Of a stretch of DNA of 46,451 nt, positions 34,734-44,926 are shown piece by piece (within the stretch, counting starts at the first letter, position 1; every line of letters starts with the position of its first letter). The notes under the pieces were generated by a model. The model worked only from the letters and a program-made list of their open reading frames with translations. It did not search any database and had not been told where the DNA came from. The translations under genes were made by a program, and so were the position numbers. The stretch comes from Phlegmacium glaucopus (taxonomy: Eukaryota > Basidiomycota > Agaricomycetes > Agaricales > Cortinariaceae). Location: assembly GCA_015039465.1 (NCBI GenBank), contig MU129998.1, positions 361,793 to 408,243 on the forward strand, written 5' to 3'.

Positions 34734-36128
34734 ATGGTACAAGATGACGTACTTGGGCTATTCCCACCGGCTACCCTTGGCGAACTGAAAAACGCAAATT
34801 TTTGGTTGAGTGTGACTCAAGTCTGCCGCCATTGGCGTGAATGTTCCCTTCTCTTCCCACTTCTCTGGCAAAAAATCACATTAGGTCCTGATAACCAAGA
34901 CGACGGCCATTTAGGAACCCTGTTGTTATTGAACTCCAAATCGATGCCGCTTCATCTTACCTACGTTATGAAACCCAAGACAGCCCAAGACTATCTCTCC
35001 CCTCACCAAACACCTTTACACGGTTTCTTCCAGAAGCTTCGCGATAATTCGTACCGCATTGAGACACTACACGTGTGGTCAGCGCATCATATTAAAACTG
35101 GAATTTGGAATTTTCTCAACCATCCACTTCCTTCTCTACGTAGTCTCCATCTTGACCTGAAGGCGATCAACTTTACTGAAGGGGTTGAAGCCACACACAC
35201 ACTTCCCACCATTCTCGGTGGCCAGACGTCGCATTTGAAGCGTCTCTCCCTTTGCAACATCGGTTCCTGGTCTTCCAACACGTTCAGCCAATTAACTCAC
35301 CTATCGCTGCGCAATCAAGAGGATTGCTGGAGACCTTCTCTCTCTCAATTCCTGAATTCTATAGAGGCGTTACCTCTCCTTGAGGTTCTTTGTTTGGCCC
35401 GTGCGGGACCGATTCTCACCTTGCCCATGAAGACTCCAACGCAAACTATCACCCTACTAGCTCTCAGACGAATTGAGATCGGTTGTATCTACCAACCAGA
35501 GGTAGAAGTTCCCTGTCAGCTTTTACAGTACTTCGACATGCCGATGAACGTCACCATCGTCGTATCCTCACATGCTATGTTTCGTTCTGCGGCAATTTTC
35601 CGTCATCACCTTCCGCCGGCTGCCTATATGTCAAAAATCACTTCTTGTGATATTCGTATGACGTCCGGGCAATATCTGGTGCTTCACGAGCACCGGTTCG
35701 TCATCAGCACGATGATTTCATTGGAAGCTTGCTTCTTTTTATTGTCCCCGCTGAGAGACATCACGGAAATTATTATAAATCGCCCATTTTCGTTGCCAAA
35801 TAATCACTTAAGAAGGACGGTTCTCCCAGCTTTTCCTGCACTACGCTCGATCCGGATAGGGGTTCCTTCTGACTATGCTGATGTCATTGAGGCGCTACAA
35901 GGAAGGCATCCACCTATTTGCGTCCAATTTGCGCAATTATTTGTCTGTGATTTGGGCTCTGGTTTGGGGGCATTAAAACCAGCTTCACGTGTCGTCGTTC
36001 GGCCTTATCAAGAGGCTGGCGTTACCACCGTGCAAAGGTGGGGTTTGGGAACAACTTATCAAGTCATTGTATGTCCGTACGTCGAGTCAGCGCTACGATG
36101 GCGACAGCGGTTGCCGTTTGAGAGGTAA
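34734..36128 (+). CDS. F-box protein, agaric type; N-terminus probably in an upstream exon
   Basis: From ATG 34734 the frame encodes 464 residues, but it is open back to 34614 and the upstream part reads PINRLPVETLANIISM, which is the start of an F-box. The motif continues SVTQVCRHWRECSLLFPLLW. The ATG at 34734 therefore lies inside the F-box, and the true start must be in an exon further left, with a likely acceptor around 34672. The remainder is LRR-like (LPSLRSLHLDLKA, LKRLSLCNIG, LTHLSLRNQED, FPALRSIRIGVPS). The protein ends at 36128. Probable SCF adaptor, substrate unknown. Alternatively it has lost its first exon; the gene-poor left flank leaves this open. Confidence 0.7.
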   Translation: MVQDDVLGLFPPATLGELKNANFWLSVTQVCRHWRECSLLFPLLWQKITLGPDNQDDGHLGTLLLLNSKSMPLHLTYVMKPKTAQDYLSPHQTPLHGFFQKLRDNSYRIETLHVWSAHHIKTGIWNFLNHPLPSLRSLHLDLKAINFTEGVEATHTLPTILGGQTSHLKRLSLCNIGSWSSNTFSQLTHLSLRNQEDCWRPSLSQFLNSIEALPLLEVLCLARAGPILTLPMKTPTQTITLLALRRIEIGCIYQPEVEVPCQLLQYFDMPMNVTIVVSSHAMFRSAAIFRHHLPPAAYMSKITSCDIRMTSGQYLVLHEHRFVISTMISLEACFFLLSPLRDITEIIINRPFSLPNNHLRRTVLPAFPALRSIRIGVPSDYADVIEALQGRHPPICVQFAQLFVCDLGSGLGALKPASRVVVRPYQEAGVTTVQRWGLGTTYQVIVCPYVESALRWRQRLPFER

Positions 36129-36506
36129 AGTATTGGTCACAAGTCACAAGTCACAAGGTGACTTTTCAGTAAAGTTTGTTACTAGCGGTCGACTTCGTCG
36201 ACAAAATACCTTGCTGAATAATCAACAATTTTTTAAATATTCAAAGTAAAGCTCCATATAGGTTTCATTATCAAAAGCTAAATGGCACCACTCCTCCTTT
36301 TGCAAAGCTTAATGAATGAGTTATGCGGCGGCCTAGGGCTGCGCACCGCCCGTATTACGGGTACGGCCGTCATTTTACGGGCCGTAATGGCCGAGGGGGC
36401 ACCGGGATCAAAAAAAAAAGACCCGGTGTCGATTTTTTTGTCAAGGCCATCGCAGGACTAACTAACTTATGTAATCAGGCACCTGCCTGAATATAGAAAA
36501 ATGACA
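36129..36506. other. Intergenic with a GC-rich inverted motif
   Basis: At 36337-36420 a GC-rich block contains CCCGTATTACGGG and ACGGGCCGTAATGGCCG, partly complementary to each other, unlike the AT-rich surroundings. It resembles the end of a small mobile element, but no matching opposite end was found. Confidence 0.35.
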
Positions 36507-36836
36507 TCATCGTCGTGCCTGCTTTGCTGCCCATCCTCCACCAGACGCCTCACAAGCCGCGCATACCCAATTTCGGGGTTCCTGTTCAAGACTGACACAT
36601 TGAAGATGATACTGAAGGCAAATAATGTGAGTTGCAAGGTGGAATTAGCACACAAAATGCACTGTGCTTACCCATTGAGTTTCACAGCTGGCATGCTTGC
36701 ATTTGAGTATTTCACTCATTGACCTGTCGAGTACTGAGCCACACAGGCACCCATTCAGCGCATCTGCTATGTGGCGCAGAACCCTCTTTCGCTTTGGCCG
36801 CCCAAGTTCTTCAGCAACTTCAGACCTGGTTTTGGT

Positions 36837-37423
36837 TAGTGATGCCAAAGTTCAGTTCAGTTCAGTTCAGCAGCATTTTTTGCTGAACTGAGAACTGAAC
36901 TGACTAAGTTTTTCCTGAACTGAACTGAACTGTTAAAGAACTGGTTCAAACTGAACTGAACTGAAGAACTGTTATAAATTCTATATTTTACTTATTATTG
37001 GAAATTCCATCGTCCAAGGACCATCCTTAGGCCTTAGGCACCCAATTTCTACTCAGTATGATCTCAGGACCCCTTGAGAATATATAACACCACTGATTTG
37101 TATTTATGTTCCAAAATGGATAATGCTAATATATAACATAATCACATCATATGGTCATTATCTCCTTGCTCAATCATTGTTTTACTCCCAAAAGGACTTC
37201 CAAATCATTTGTACATCACCAAAGAACCAATTTCCAGGAAACATGGATCAATATATAGGAATTTCTCATCCTTCAAGGACCTATCAGTTCAGCAGTTCAG
37301 TTCAGTTCGAACTGGATGAACCTCCATATGCCTGAACTGAACTGAACTTTTCAGTTCAGTTCAGTTCAGTTCAGTCAGTTCAGGTTCAGTGAGTCAGTTC
37401 AGAACTGAACTTTGGCATCACTA
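36837..37423. mobile_element. hAT-like non-autonomous element (587 bp) with perfect 8-bp target duplication
   Basis: Ends are inverted: the left begins TAGTGATGCCAAAGTTCAG and the right is its reverse complement (at least 22 bp identical). It is flanked by GTTTTGGT at 36829-36836 and 37424-37431, an exact 8-bp duplication, the hAT hallmark. Both sub-terminal zones are tandem TTCAG/CTGAA pentamers; the centre is AT-rich with no coding capacity. Removing it with one target copy restores the host reading frame (NSAPTKTRSEVAEELG). Confidence 0.88.
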
Positions 37424-37836
37424 GTTTTGGTTGGTGCACTATTCACCTTGACTGGCAAAATTGGGCTGGTGTCTAAATTTGCAGAGTTCACGTGGTCTCC
37501 ATTTTGATCATTTTCTGCCCCCTGGTCCTGAGTAGTCAGTTTCTGTTCTCCTTGCAAGACAACAGGAACTCACACCGTCAATTAAAGGTGTGTTATTCAC
37601 CATCTCAAAGTCCTCAGAGTTTTGCGCACAACCACCAGCATCGCAAGCTGCTAGCAGCTCCCCTTCATTCCCTGCAATGGCAATGGCAATGACCTGTACA
37701 CCTGTACTTACCGCACAACCATCCTGAACCTCCAAGTCAATTCCTTGGTCAAATTTCTCATTGAGCACTTTGTCATGTTCATTGTCAAGCTCTTCCTCCA
37801 TTTCATTGTCAAATGCCTCCTCCACTTCTTCGTCGA

Positions 37837-38475
37837 TAGGGATGCCGAAGTTCAGTTCTGAACCAGTCCAAGAACCAGAACCAACTGAACCGAACCAAGT
37901 ATCTGGTTCGGTTCTGGTTCTGGTTCAGCCTCAGCCATCTGGTTCTGGTTCTGGTTCTTGATTGGCCAGAAATCTGAGAACCGGTTCTGAACTGGTTCAA
38001 ACCATTCTGAACCACTATATCCCAAGGCAAACATTTAAATAATATATTTACTTATTTGCATTATTTTACAGGTTAAATGGCACAATGTACCTGTATCTGT
38101 AATGAAAATATTTATTCAAGTCACCAACACAATATATTTCCAATCAGAAGTACATCATTTTTTGGTCTGGCATAGTACATAATCAATAATATGTCTCATT
38201 TACTTTAGAACTTCAGATTTTATTAATATTAATATACTCCTATTGCAAGAATCCAATTCAAGGTTGTCACTAGTTGGCAAAATGATTTGGTAGTATTTTT
38301 TTCTTTTCATGTTTACTTGTAGTGATGTCATAGTTATAACACCAATACTACAAACTTCTGGCCTCATATATTTATTTCTAAGAAATCAGATGTAATTTTA
38401 GAAAATAAAATTTAAAATGAGAATTTCTTGTCTAATTGGTGATATCCTAACAAAAGTCTATTTTTAACTGGTTCT

Positions 38476-38526
<51 letters not shown>

Positions 38527-38600
38527 TTCCTAAGTGGTTCTGGTTCTGGTTCTGAGAAAATGGGTCCCGGACTGAACTGAACTGAACTTCGGCATCCCTA
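37837..38600. mobile_element. Second hAT-like element (764 bp), related ends, no target duplication
   Basis: Left TAGGGATGCCGAAGTTCAG and right CTGAACTTCGGCATCCCTA are inverted repeats related to the first element's ends. Interior flanks carry GGTTCT/AGAACC hexamer arrays (37856-38010 and 38468-38560) instead of pure TTCAG. Flanking 8-mers differ (TTCGTCGA versus AATTTGTT). It interrupts the host gene between DEDVNKF and IDEEVEEAF. Confidence 0.75.
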
Positions 38601-41104
38601 AATTTGTTGACATCCTCATCTTCAGACACATCGCTCCAGTGCTCGGCATTGCTAATGTTGCTGCCTTCATTAGGATAACATGCGGCGCTGGCAGTGTGCA
38701 TATCAATATCATCACTGTGAAAGACATGTGTTAAGTCACTGTCATTTATGATATTCAATACAAAACAAAAAACAAACATGTTAGGAATTTGTGCCCGGTG
38801 GTTCTCTGATATGACCAATGAGAGATTCTTCAATTTTTTGGTATGTTTAGCAGTGACCTTGCTGCGTTTAGCCCAGATCTTCTTCATTTCAACACGTTCA
38901 AAGTTTGAAAGCTTCCACAGGTGTTCATATTTTGTAAGTGACAATGTTTTGTGCCATTCTTCAAAATGAACCTTCATGAAATATTTCCAGATAGCGGGGT
39001 TAGCCTTTGGGCAGATGGGACAATGAACTGGCACATTTGAGCAAGGGGAAGACATAGATGACTCTGCCGCTATACTGTAAGAGTAATTCATCTTGATAAG
39101 ACAACTTTTTGATGCCTTTTGATTGATTCTAGTCTTTCTATTCACACCCTTGCTTTTCGCTAAGTAGAGCTGGCACATTTGTGAGGGATGGAGGCACAAA
39201 CCACATAAAGGTTTGATGGATTGGATGACACCAGGATTGTAAGGGATATGCAAACCGACATGCTTGAGTACGTGTTGACCTTGAGTGAGGTTGAGTGTTA
39301 CAGTTGGTGAACACCGTGGGCAGTCAGACATTGTCATTACTTTGATATGTCCTAAATCGCGGTCACTTTCACAAATAAAGCAAGTGTTACCTGTGGGATT
39401 CAAAATGGAAGAGGTGAGGCTGCAAAAAATACTGTGCAATTGTTCAACTACTCACCAGATGCCTTGCAGTAGGGATATTCCTTGGTTGGTGTGATTTTAG
39501 GTACACTTTTGAGATCAGATATGGTAAGACTTTGAAAGAGACTAGCTGTCAAAGCAACTAAAACTGTGCTCTGTAGCAGATAGAAGGGCATACTGAGATG
39601 GGTTTTTGAAGTTGTTGGGTCGATGGATTGAACAAGGCATCCAGGTAAGATAGAGGTCACCAGGAACCAGGACCCTTACATAATCAAAAACTGTGCTCAA
39701 CAGTGGCTTCAATTATTTGCACAACAAAACCCTTAGCCCTAATTTAACACCATAGAAGTGTGCAGAACAAGTTTAGCTACAACTCTATGGAAAAGAATTT
39801 TCTCAAAACAAAGAATAGCCCAAGATTTTTGGGGATGAAATTTTTTGATCCGAAACATCACCAAATGCCTCAATTGTTTCAGAGAAAGGTTTTTTTTTAA
39901 AAAGTCAACATTTTGCGACGCTACATTTTGTGGCTTATGTAGTCACAACACATGACCATAGCAGAGGCATGGCAAGATGGCCCAGGATTTATAAGACGAT
40001 GCTGGGGTGGTTCAAGGGGATGGAACAGATCATATGTGAGCAAGGGCTCTGGCCAGACCATGGGCTCAACATGTAATGTGATGGCTTTAAGTGCATGGTG
40101 GGAAAGATAGACTGCTGCTGTTGATGAGTGTTATTCACACAGCCTGATTTGATCAACCAGAAGTCTCACCAGAGTCACCTGGAAGAGCTGATAACATCTC
40201 GAGGTCATCTTTGTGCTTCTACCCAAAGTACCACTATGAATTGAATTTTATCAAGCAATATTGGGGAGCAGAAAAATTCCATTACCACACTAGCCCAAAG
40301 ACGAACAAGTTGCAACGACATCAATGAGATGGAAGATAATGTAAAAGCATGTCTCGACAACATACCTGACCTCCAAATCAAATGGTTGGCATCACTACAT
40401 ATTTTCATCATCTTCTATTTGTCTTATCATGTATTTTGATCAACAGATCAGCCAATGAGGGTCTGTCAGGTGACTCAGGTATTTGTGATACTTGCTGAAA
40501 TCCTTCAGTGCATGTGCTTTGTTTTTCTTGGAACCCTTGATTAGAACTTTGGAATTGAAGGCTTTTTGATTAGTTGTGATCGCTTCAGTGTTTGAGGAAG
40601 CAAGTTCAGCCCCAAGTTTGTCTTCAACATTGACACATATTTCCATTTCATGAGTATCTGAGTTGGCGGTTCCTTTTGCAGACCCAACAGGTAGAACCTC
40701 AATGCTCTTGTCAACGTCATCATCCGCAAGTGGAGCATCAACGAGGAAGAGTGCCAAATGGAGAGAGGATATCAACATCTTTCAATTTGTCAAGTTCAAG
40801 AAGGATATGCTTGAGGCTGTCACATTCCTGCTCAACCATCCGCCGTCCACGATTCCAGGAGGTTAGAATAGAAATGTCTTTCAGTTTGACATTCCCTCTC
40901 CAAGACCCTGGTTTGATATGGTCTGCACTATCTGGGATCTCTTTGGATTTGTGTGACAAAGCAGGCAGTTTGAGATGACAGGGGGAACGGTCCCACTGGG
41001 GATATTTACCGAGGATGTTTGAAACTTCTGTTGTTCTAGCTAGGCAAGAGACAAGCTGCAGGACATCTAAATTGGCATCATTTCCAACCATAGTCCTGAG
41101 TATA

Positions 41105-41694
41105 TGTTACATTCCATCACACGTTACTCCGGTCCGACTCCGTCGGAGTCGTTTCCGGTAGTCCGTACTCTATTCCAGTACTTTCCCTTGTCTCCGACTC
41201 TACTCCTCCTACGTCCGACTCCGAGACTTCACCGTATCATTCCGACTCTTCCGACGATATCCCAAACCCCTTACCACACCTTCGTCATAACAACTATTCC
41301 TTTGTCATCACTTTCCCACTATCAGTCAGCACACCAGCCATGGATTATTCACCTAAGAATGCAGGACCTTTTCCGGGAGCAGAACGCAGCACTTATATTT
41401 ATATTCTATATTTCAGTTGCAATTCCTTTTATATTTAAAGTACTCGAACTTGTATGTTTTCCCTTAGTTCGAATATCAACTTAGTTTCCTCCTCTTGTCT
41501 GTCCTCTAAGTCACTGAGGTCTTCCAACTTTCCGTTCTCTTCCGTTCCCGAAATCAGGACATTGTAGGAGCTGGGCGGCACAGCACATACGCTGAGGCCA
41601 AAGTCCTTTCTGTTACTTGTTCCGGTTCCGTTCCGTCTGATCCGACATTTTACTCCGACATTTTCCCTTTGTTCTAAACTTAACAGTATACCAA
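41105..41694. mobile_element. Non-autonomous insertion (about 590 bp) with AGTATA target repeats
   Basis: It interrupts the host gene between GIL and RTMVGNDA. AGTATA is present at 41099-41104 and 41695-41700; the uninterrupted codons require CAGTATAC, so the duplication may have been 8 bp with two later changes. Sub-terminal parts are rich in TCCGACTC and TTCCG motifs, including a perfect CGACTCCGTCGGAGTCG palindrome at 41135-41151. No coding capacity. Confidence 0.65.
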
Positions 41695-42300
41695 AAAGTT
41701 CTTCAAGTCAATCAGTTCCCAAGAGTATAAGCCAAAATTCACCATCAAGATTGTTGATAATCGCTTTTGCTATGGAGAATATAGTGTTCTTGATCATAAT
41801 AACGAGGTTGATGTAGAGATTGGTAGGAATGAATCCCTTGCCAGCTAATCTGTACAGAATAAGAGTGAGGTGGGCTGTGGCACTCAAATGCTCAATTTGC
41901 TCTGAAAGAGAGAGATTGACACACAGATATGGGAATGCCATATGGAATAATAGCTTTCCAAGAGTCCACAGTGCCTCTTGTGCCTCTATAAAACCTCGGC
42001 AAGAATTTGTGGAGGCACAAGAAAGGTTCCAGATATCCTTCAGCATATCAAAAGCCATCTTGACGTCTTGCTGATCCTCAGGATTAAATAGAGAGTGAAT
42101 GTGATCTGCTGAAAGTCCTGCAGACTTGGATTGATCTTGAATAATGTCAGGTGTGATATGAAGGCCATTGACCACAACACCACACTGTCACAGTAGAAGA
42201 TTGTGCCAGCATTTGAAGACATGTTTCCAGTCTTTATCACATGTGAGGTCATCATCACCTACATAGAGGTTAAGGAATTTGAGAGGCTTGAGCAAGGGAT

Positions 42301-42713
42301 TGTTAGGGGACACCCAATTTCAACCCAAACCTCAACCGCAGAATCATACATTCCGCCTTTCCGACAACCTCCAACCTTCTGTCCAACTCCGCTTCCATCA
42401 CCGGTTTACTCTGGAACTCCATGACTCCAATCCAACTCCAATCCTCTGTTTCACTCCATCTTTTATTTTTATTTTTCACATCACACCACTTCTTAATTAA
42501 TTAATTAATTATTATTGTATCATTCCTTTATTTATTTTATATCTCCGTTATGTCCATATTAGTACTTAAATACCCCACAGCCTAGCAGGGATCCCCATCC
42601 TTTCCTCTTTGGATCCCCTGCTAGGTGAGTCACTTGTAGATATCCCTCTGAAATATTATTAACTTTGGATCCCCTGCTAGCTTGACTAAGTCAGCGTCAC
42701 AGTTGCCCTAACA
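42301..42713 (+). repeat. Long terminal repeat (5' LTR), 413 bp
   Basis: It begins TGTTAGGG and ends CCCTAACA, a perfect 8-bp terminal inversion with TG..CA ends. Inside are a TATA-like TTAAATA near 42566 and three related copies of GGATCCCCTGCTAG (one inverted as CTAGCAGGGATCC) between 42585 and 42680. A gag frame follows in the right orientation. No second LTR copy occurs in the window. The sequence immediately after (TTAGGAAAGG) does not start with the usual TGG primer-binding site. Confidence 0.7.
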
Positions 42714-42879
42714 TTAGGAAAGGATCTTCCCTTGACGGACCGAGTCCGGTCCGCACAGTGGAACAATAGTCCGATTCACAGCCCCCAATTTGGGCCAATC
42801 AGACTCTGTACACTCCCAGACTGTGGCTCCCTCCTTGTCTTTGCAGCACACATCTCCGAGCAGCTCCTTTCTATCAGCC

Positions 42880-43806
42880 ATGGACGACGAATGCACTGCC
42901 CAGCTGGAAAGAGAAGTTGTCCTATTGCGAGCTTGGGACATTGAATACCAAAACAGATTTGACCAAATCATGGAGACACTCCACCAACTCGTTCCAAATG
43001 TACAATCACCTGTACCACAACAAGAGGTTCCCCCACAAACTGAAAACATACCCTGGACCTGTTCTGCAAGGCCGGCATTCCCAACAGAGTTTGACAGAGA
43101 ACGATCCAAAGGAACGGTGTTCCTTCACTCATGCCAAACATACATCCGGCTCTGTTCTGACAAATTCTCGGATGAGCAAACCAAAATTATCTGGGCCATG
43201 TCCTACATGAAATCCGGAAGAGCATCAAAGTGGGCAGCTAGGGTTTTCCGATGGGAAATGGACAACCCTGAGTCAACCCAGTTCCTGGATTGGTCCGATT
43301 TCCGAGACAACTTCAAAAAGGAGTTCTGTCCCGCAAATGCAGACTCGGTTGCCATCAACCGACTAGAGTCGACTGGATATTTCCAGAAAACCTGGTCCTT
43401 GGAAGAATATGTGGATGAATTTCAAGACCTAATTATGGATTCTGGATACACTGATCCGAAAACTATTGTAGTAAAGTTCCAAAGAGGCCTGAATGCCCAG
43501 ATTCAGAACTCCATTGCTACAATGGCTTCCAGAAGACCGTCTGACATGGATCCAATGGGATGGTACAGAATGGCCTGGACAATAGACAAAAACAGAGCCA
43601 CTAACGAGGCCTTCCAGTCAGCTTACAAAAGTCTGGCAGCAACCACTTCTCAACCCACCGGTACCACCACACTCCAATTCAATCTGTCAATTCTGCCACA
43701 GAGGAACGCACACTTCGTACCAACTCCAGAGGTCTTTACACTTCCCCACATTGTCCGGCCGGACTTCCGCCGGACTACTTCCGGACACTTTTTTAATTTA
43801 ATGTAA
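42880..43806 (+). CDS. Truncated Ty3/Gypsy-type gag
   Basis: ATG 42880 starts MDDECTAQLEREVVLLRAWD (the frame is open about 90 nt further, but only with TTG). A coiled coil is followed by the capsid-type Retrotrans_gag region: RPAFPTEFDRERSKGTVFL, IIWAMSYMKSGRASKWAARV, FLDWSDFRDNFKKEFCPA and SLEEYVDEFQDLIMDSGYTD. The expected zinc knuckle (CCHC) is missing. After about 43750 the frame enters GTCCGG-rich sequence and ends at 43806. Protease, RT, RNase H and integrase are absent, so the element cannot move by itself. Gag normally forms the particle that packages element RNA. It lies just downstream of the LTR at 42301-42713, confirming its orientation. Confidence 0.75.
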   Translation: MDDECTAQLEREVVLLRAWDIEYQNRFDQIMETLHQLVPNVQSPVPQQEVPPQTENIPWTCSARPAFPTEFDRERSKGTVFLHSCQTYIRLCSDKFSDEQTKIIWAMSYMKSGRASKWAARVFRWEMDNPESTQFLDWSDFRDNFKKEFCPANADSVAINRLESTGYFQKTWSLEEYVDEFQDLIMDSGYTDPKTIVVKFQRGLNAQIQNSIATMASRRPSDMDPMGWYRMAWTIDKNRATNEAFQSAYKSLAATTSQPTGTTTLQFNLSILPQRNAHFVPTPEVFTLPHIVRPDFRRTTSGHFFNLM

Positions 43807-43945
43807 TTTTTCGTGGTGTAAATAAGGGAAATTGTCCGGTGACTTTCCGTTGCCAATTCCGGTAATTGTCCGGCCAGACAATAATTCCATCGGACATGTC
43901 CAATGAACTTTCCGGCGGACATCACGAAAAGACACAGCAGACAGC
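43752..43945. mobile_element. Possible small element with GTCCGG repeats
   Basis: It starts where gag homology stops. It contains GTCCGGCCGG, CGCCGGAC, GTCCGGTGAC, TTGTCCGGCC and TTTCCGGCGGAC in both orientations, like the sub-terminal short-motif arrays of the other three elements. Exact ends and target duplication could not be identified. Confidence 0.35.
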
Positions 43946-44160
43946 ACTGGAAAGGCACCAGACTACAATATACTATTAATAGAAAACTACATATTATTTA
44001 CTACAAGGGGTGGCAGTGTCACGCTGCCATCACAATCCTAAATTTTGTCCAGGCCACGGGGTGATCACGTGACATGTGTGATACAACACATTTGCTCGTC
44101 ACACACTTGTTTGTCCTGTCTCCGCTACCATCACCACCTCACGTCGAGGATGCCACCAAC

Positions 44161-44199
44161 GACAACCACAGATGGCGCACAGCGCCATCTGTGGTCGTC
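44161..44199. repeat. Hairpin 1: 18-bp inverted repeat
   Basis: Arms GACAACCACAGATGGCGC and GCGCCATCTGTGGTCGTC (17 of 18 pair), loop ACA. A GTAAGT donor-like site follows 6 bp later. Confidence 0.85.
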
Positions 44200-44790
44200 A
44201 AAACGTAAGTTATATCATTTACATACTGTTTCACACACTAACCACCTAATACACCTGACAGGACAGCGGTGACATGGCAACGTCACCACTCAATTGTGAG
44301 GAGGGATTCTCCCTACCTCAAATTATTACTATTTTCATAATTTCAAATTCATTATATCACATACGGAATTTCGCACCGCCTTACATTTTCCAAATTCGTA
44401 CGTTTCCTATTTTATCAATTTCAAATTCATTCCCCTTTTGGAAATTACTCCGAAATTACACAGTCCATTCTTACATACAAATTTGTTACCTCTCCGTTTT
44501 TATTCTCGGATCTTAGATTCCCATATATCCATTTTCAAAACACAGTACTACAAACTAAAGGTATAAAAAGCTGTAGTTATATTGTAGTAAAAAAAAATAA
44601 ATATAACCAATAACATAACAACAGAACAACTGAGGCACTCAAAAACAACATGAAAACTAAGAAATTCCATAACCAAGTACTAAAATAATAAACAAATCAA
44701 CAAATCGGAACACTAAAGTTGACGGAGTCAACTCCCCCCTATATACTCGCACCCGGAAACTATTCCTCACACAATATCAACATAAGCAAC

Positions 44791-44829
44791 GACGACCACA
44801 GATGGTGCTGTGCGCCATCTGTGGTCATC
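44791..44829. repeat. Hairpin 2: related 18-bp inverted repeat
   Basis: Arms GACGACCACAGATGGTGC and GCGCCATCTGTGGTCATC (16 of 18 pair), loop TGT. It is 630 bp from hairpin 1 in the same orientation, again followed 7 bp later by a donor-like GTACGT and then a CAG acceptor-like site. Confidence 0.85.
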
Positions 44830-44926
44830 GTAAAGGTACGTATATCCTTTTCTCAGGATATACTCACATACTAACTACCCGGTCCACCCCCCCAGGACCT
44901 GCTTGCCCCACTGCGTTGATTGCTCC

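Larger units (their letters stand above)
36507..42300 (-). pseudogene. Decayed transposon-type gene of a dispersed agaric family, with C-terminal PHD-like finger
   Basis: Minus-strand coding blocks in order: 42290-41708 (FLNLYVGDDDLTCDKDW, HITPDIIQ, GEFWLILLGTD), 41690-40440 (LEELFGIL, then after an insert RTMVGNDANLDVLQL, EVSNILGKYPQWDRSP, DHIKPGSWRGNVKL), 39660-38601 (CP-x2-CP zinc-binding HCPICPKANPAIWKY), 37836-37424 (acidic EEAFDNEMEEELDNE) and 36836-36507. The last block encodes a PHD-like finger, CLCGSVLD, CKHASCETQW, then after an intron YHLQCVSLEQEPRNWVCAAC, ending ARRR-stop. Similar sequences are, from memory, repetitive in agaric genomes; I cannot name the superfamily and see no DDE or RT motif. 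In-frame TGA at 42190-42188 and 41710-41708 sit where Arg is expected (CGA to TGA). Three insertions interrupt it. The LTR element at 42301 cuts off its N-terminus. Confidence 0.65.
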
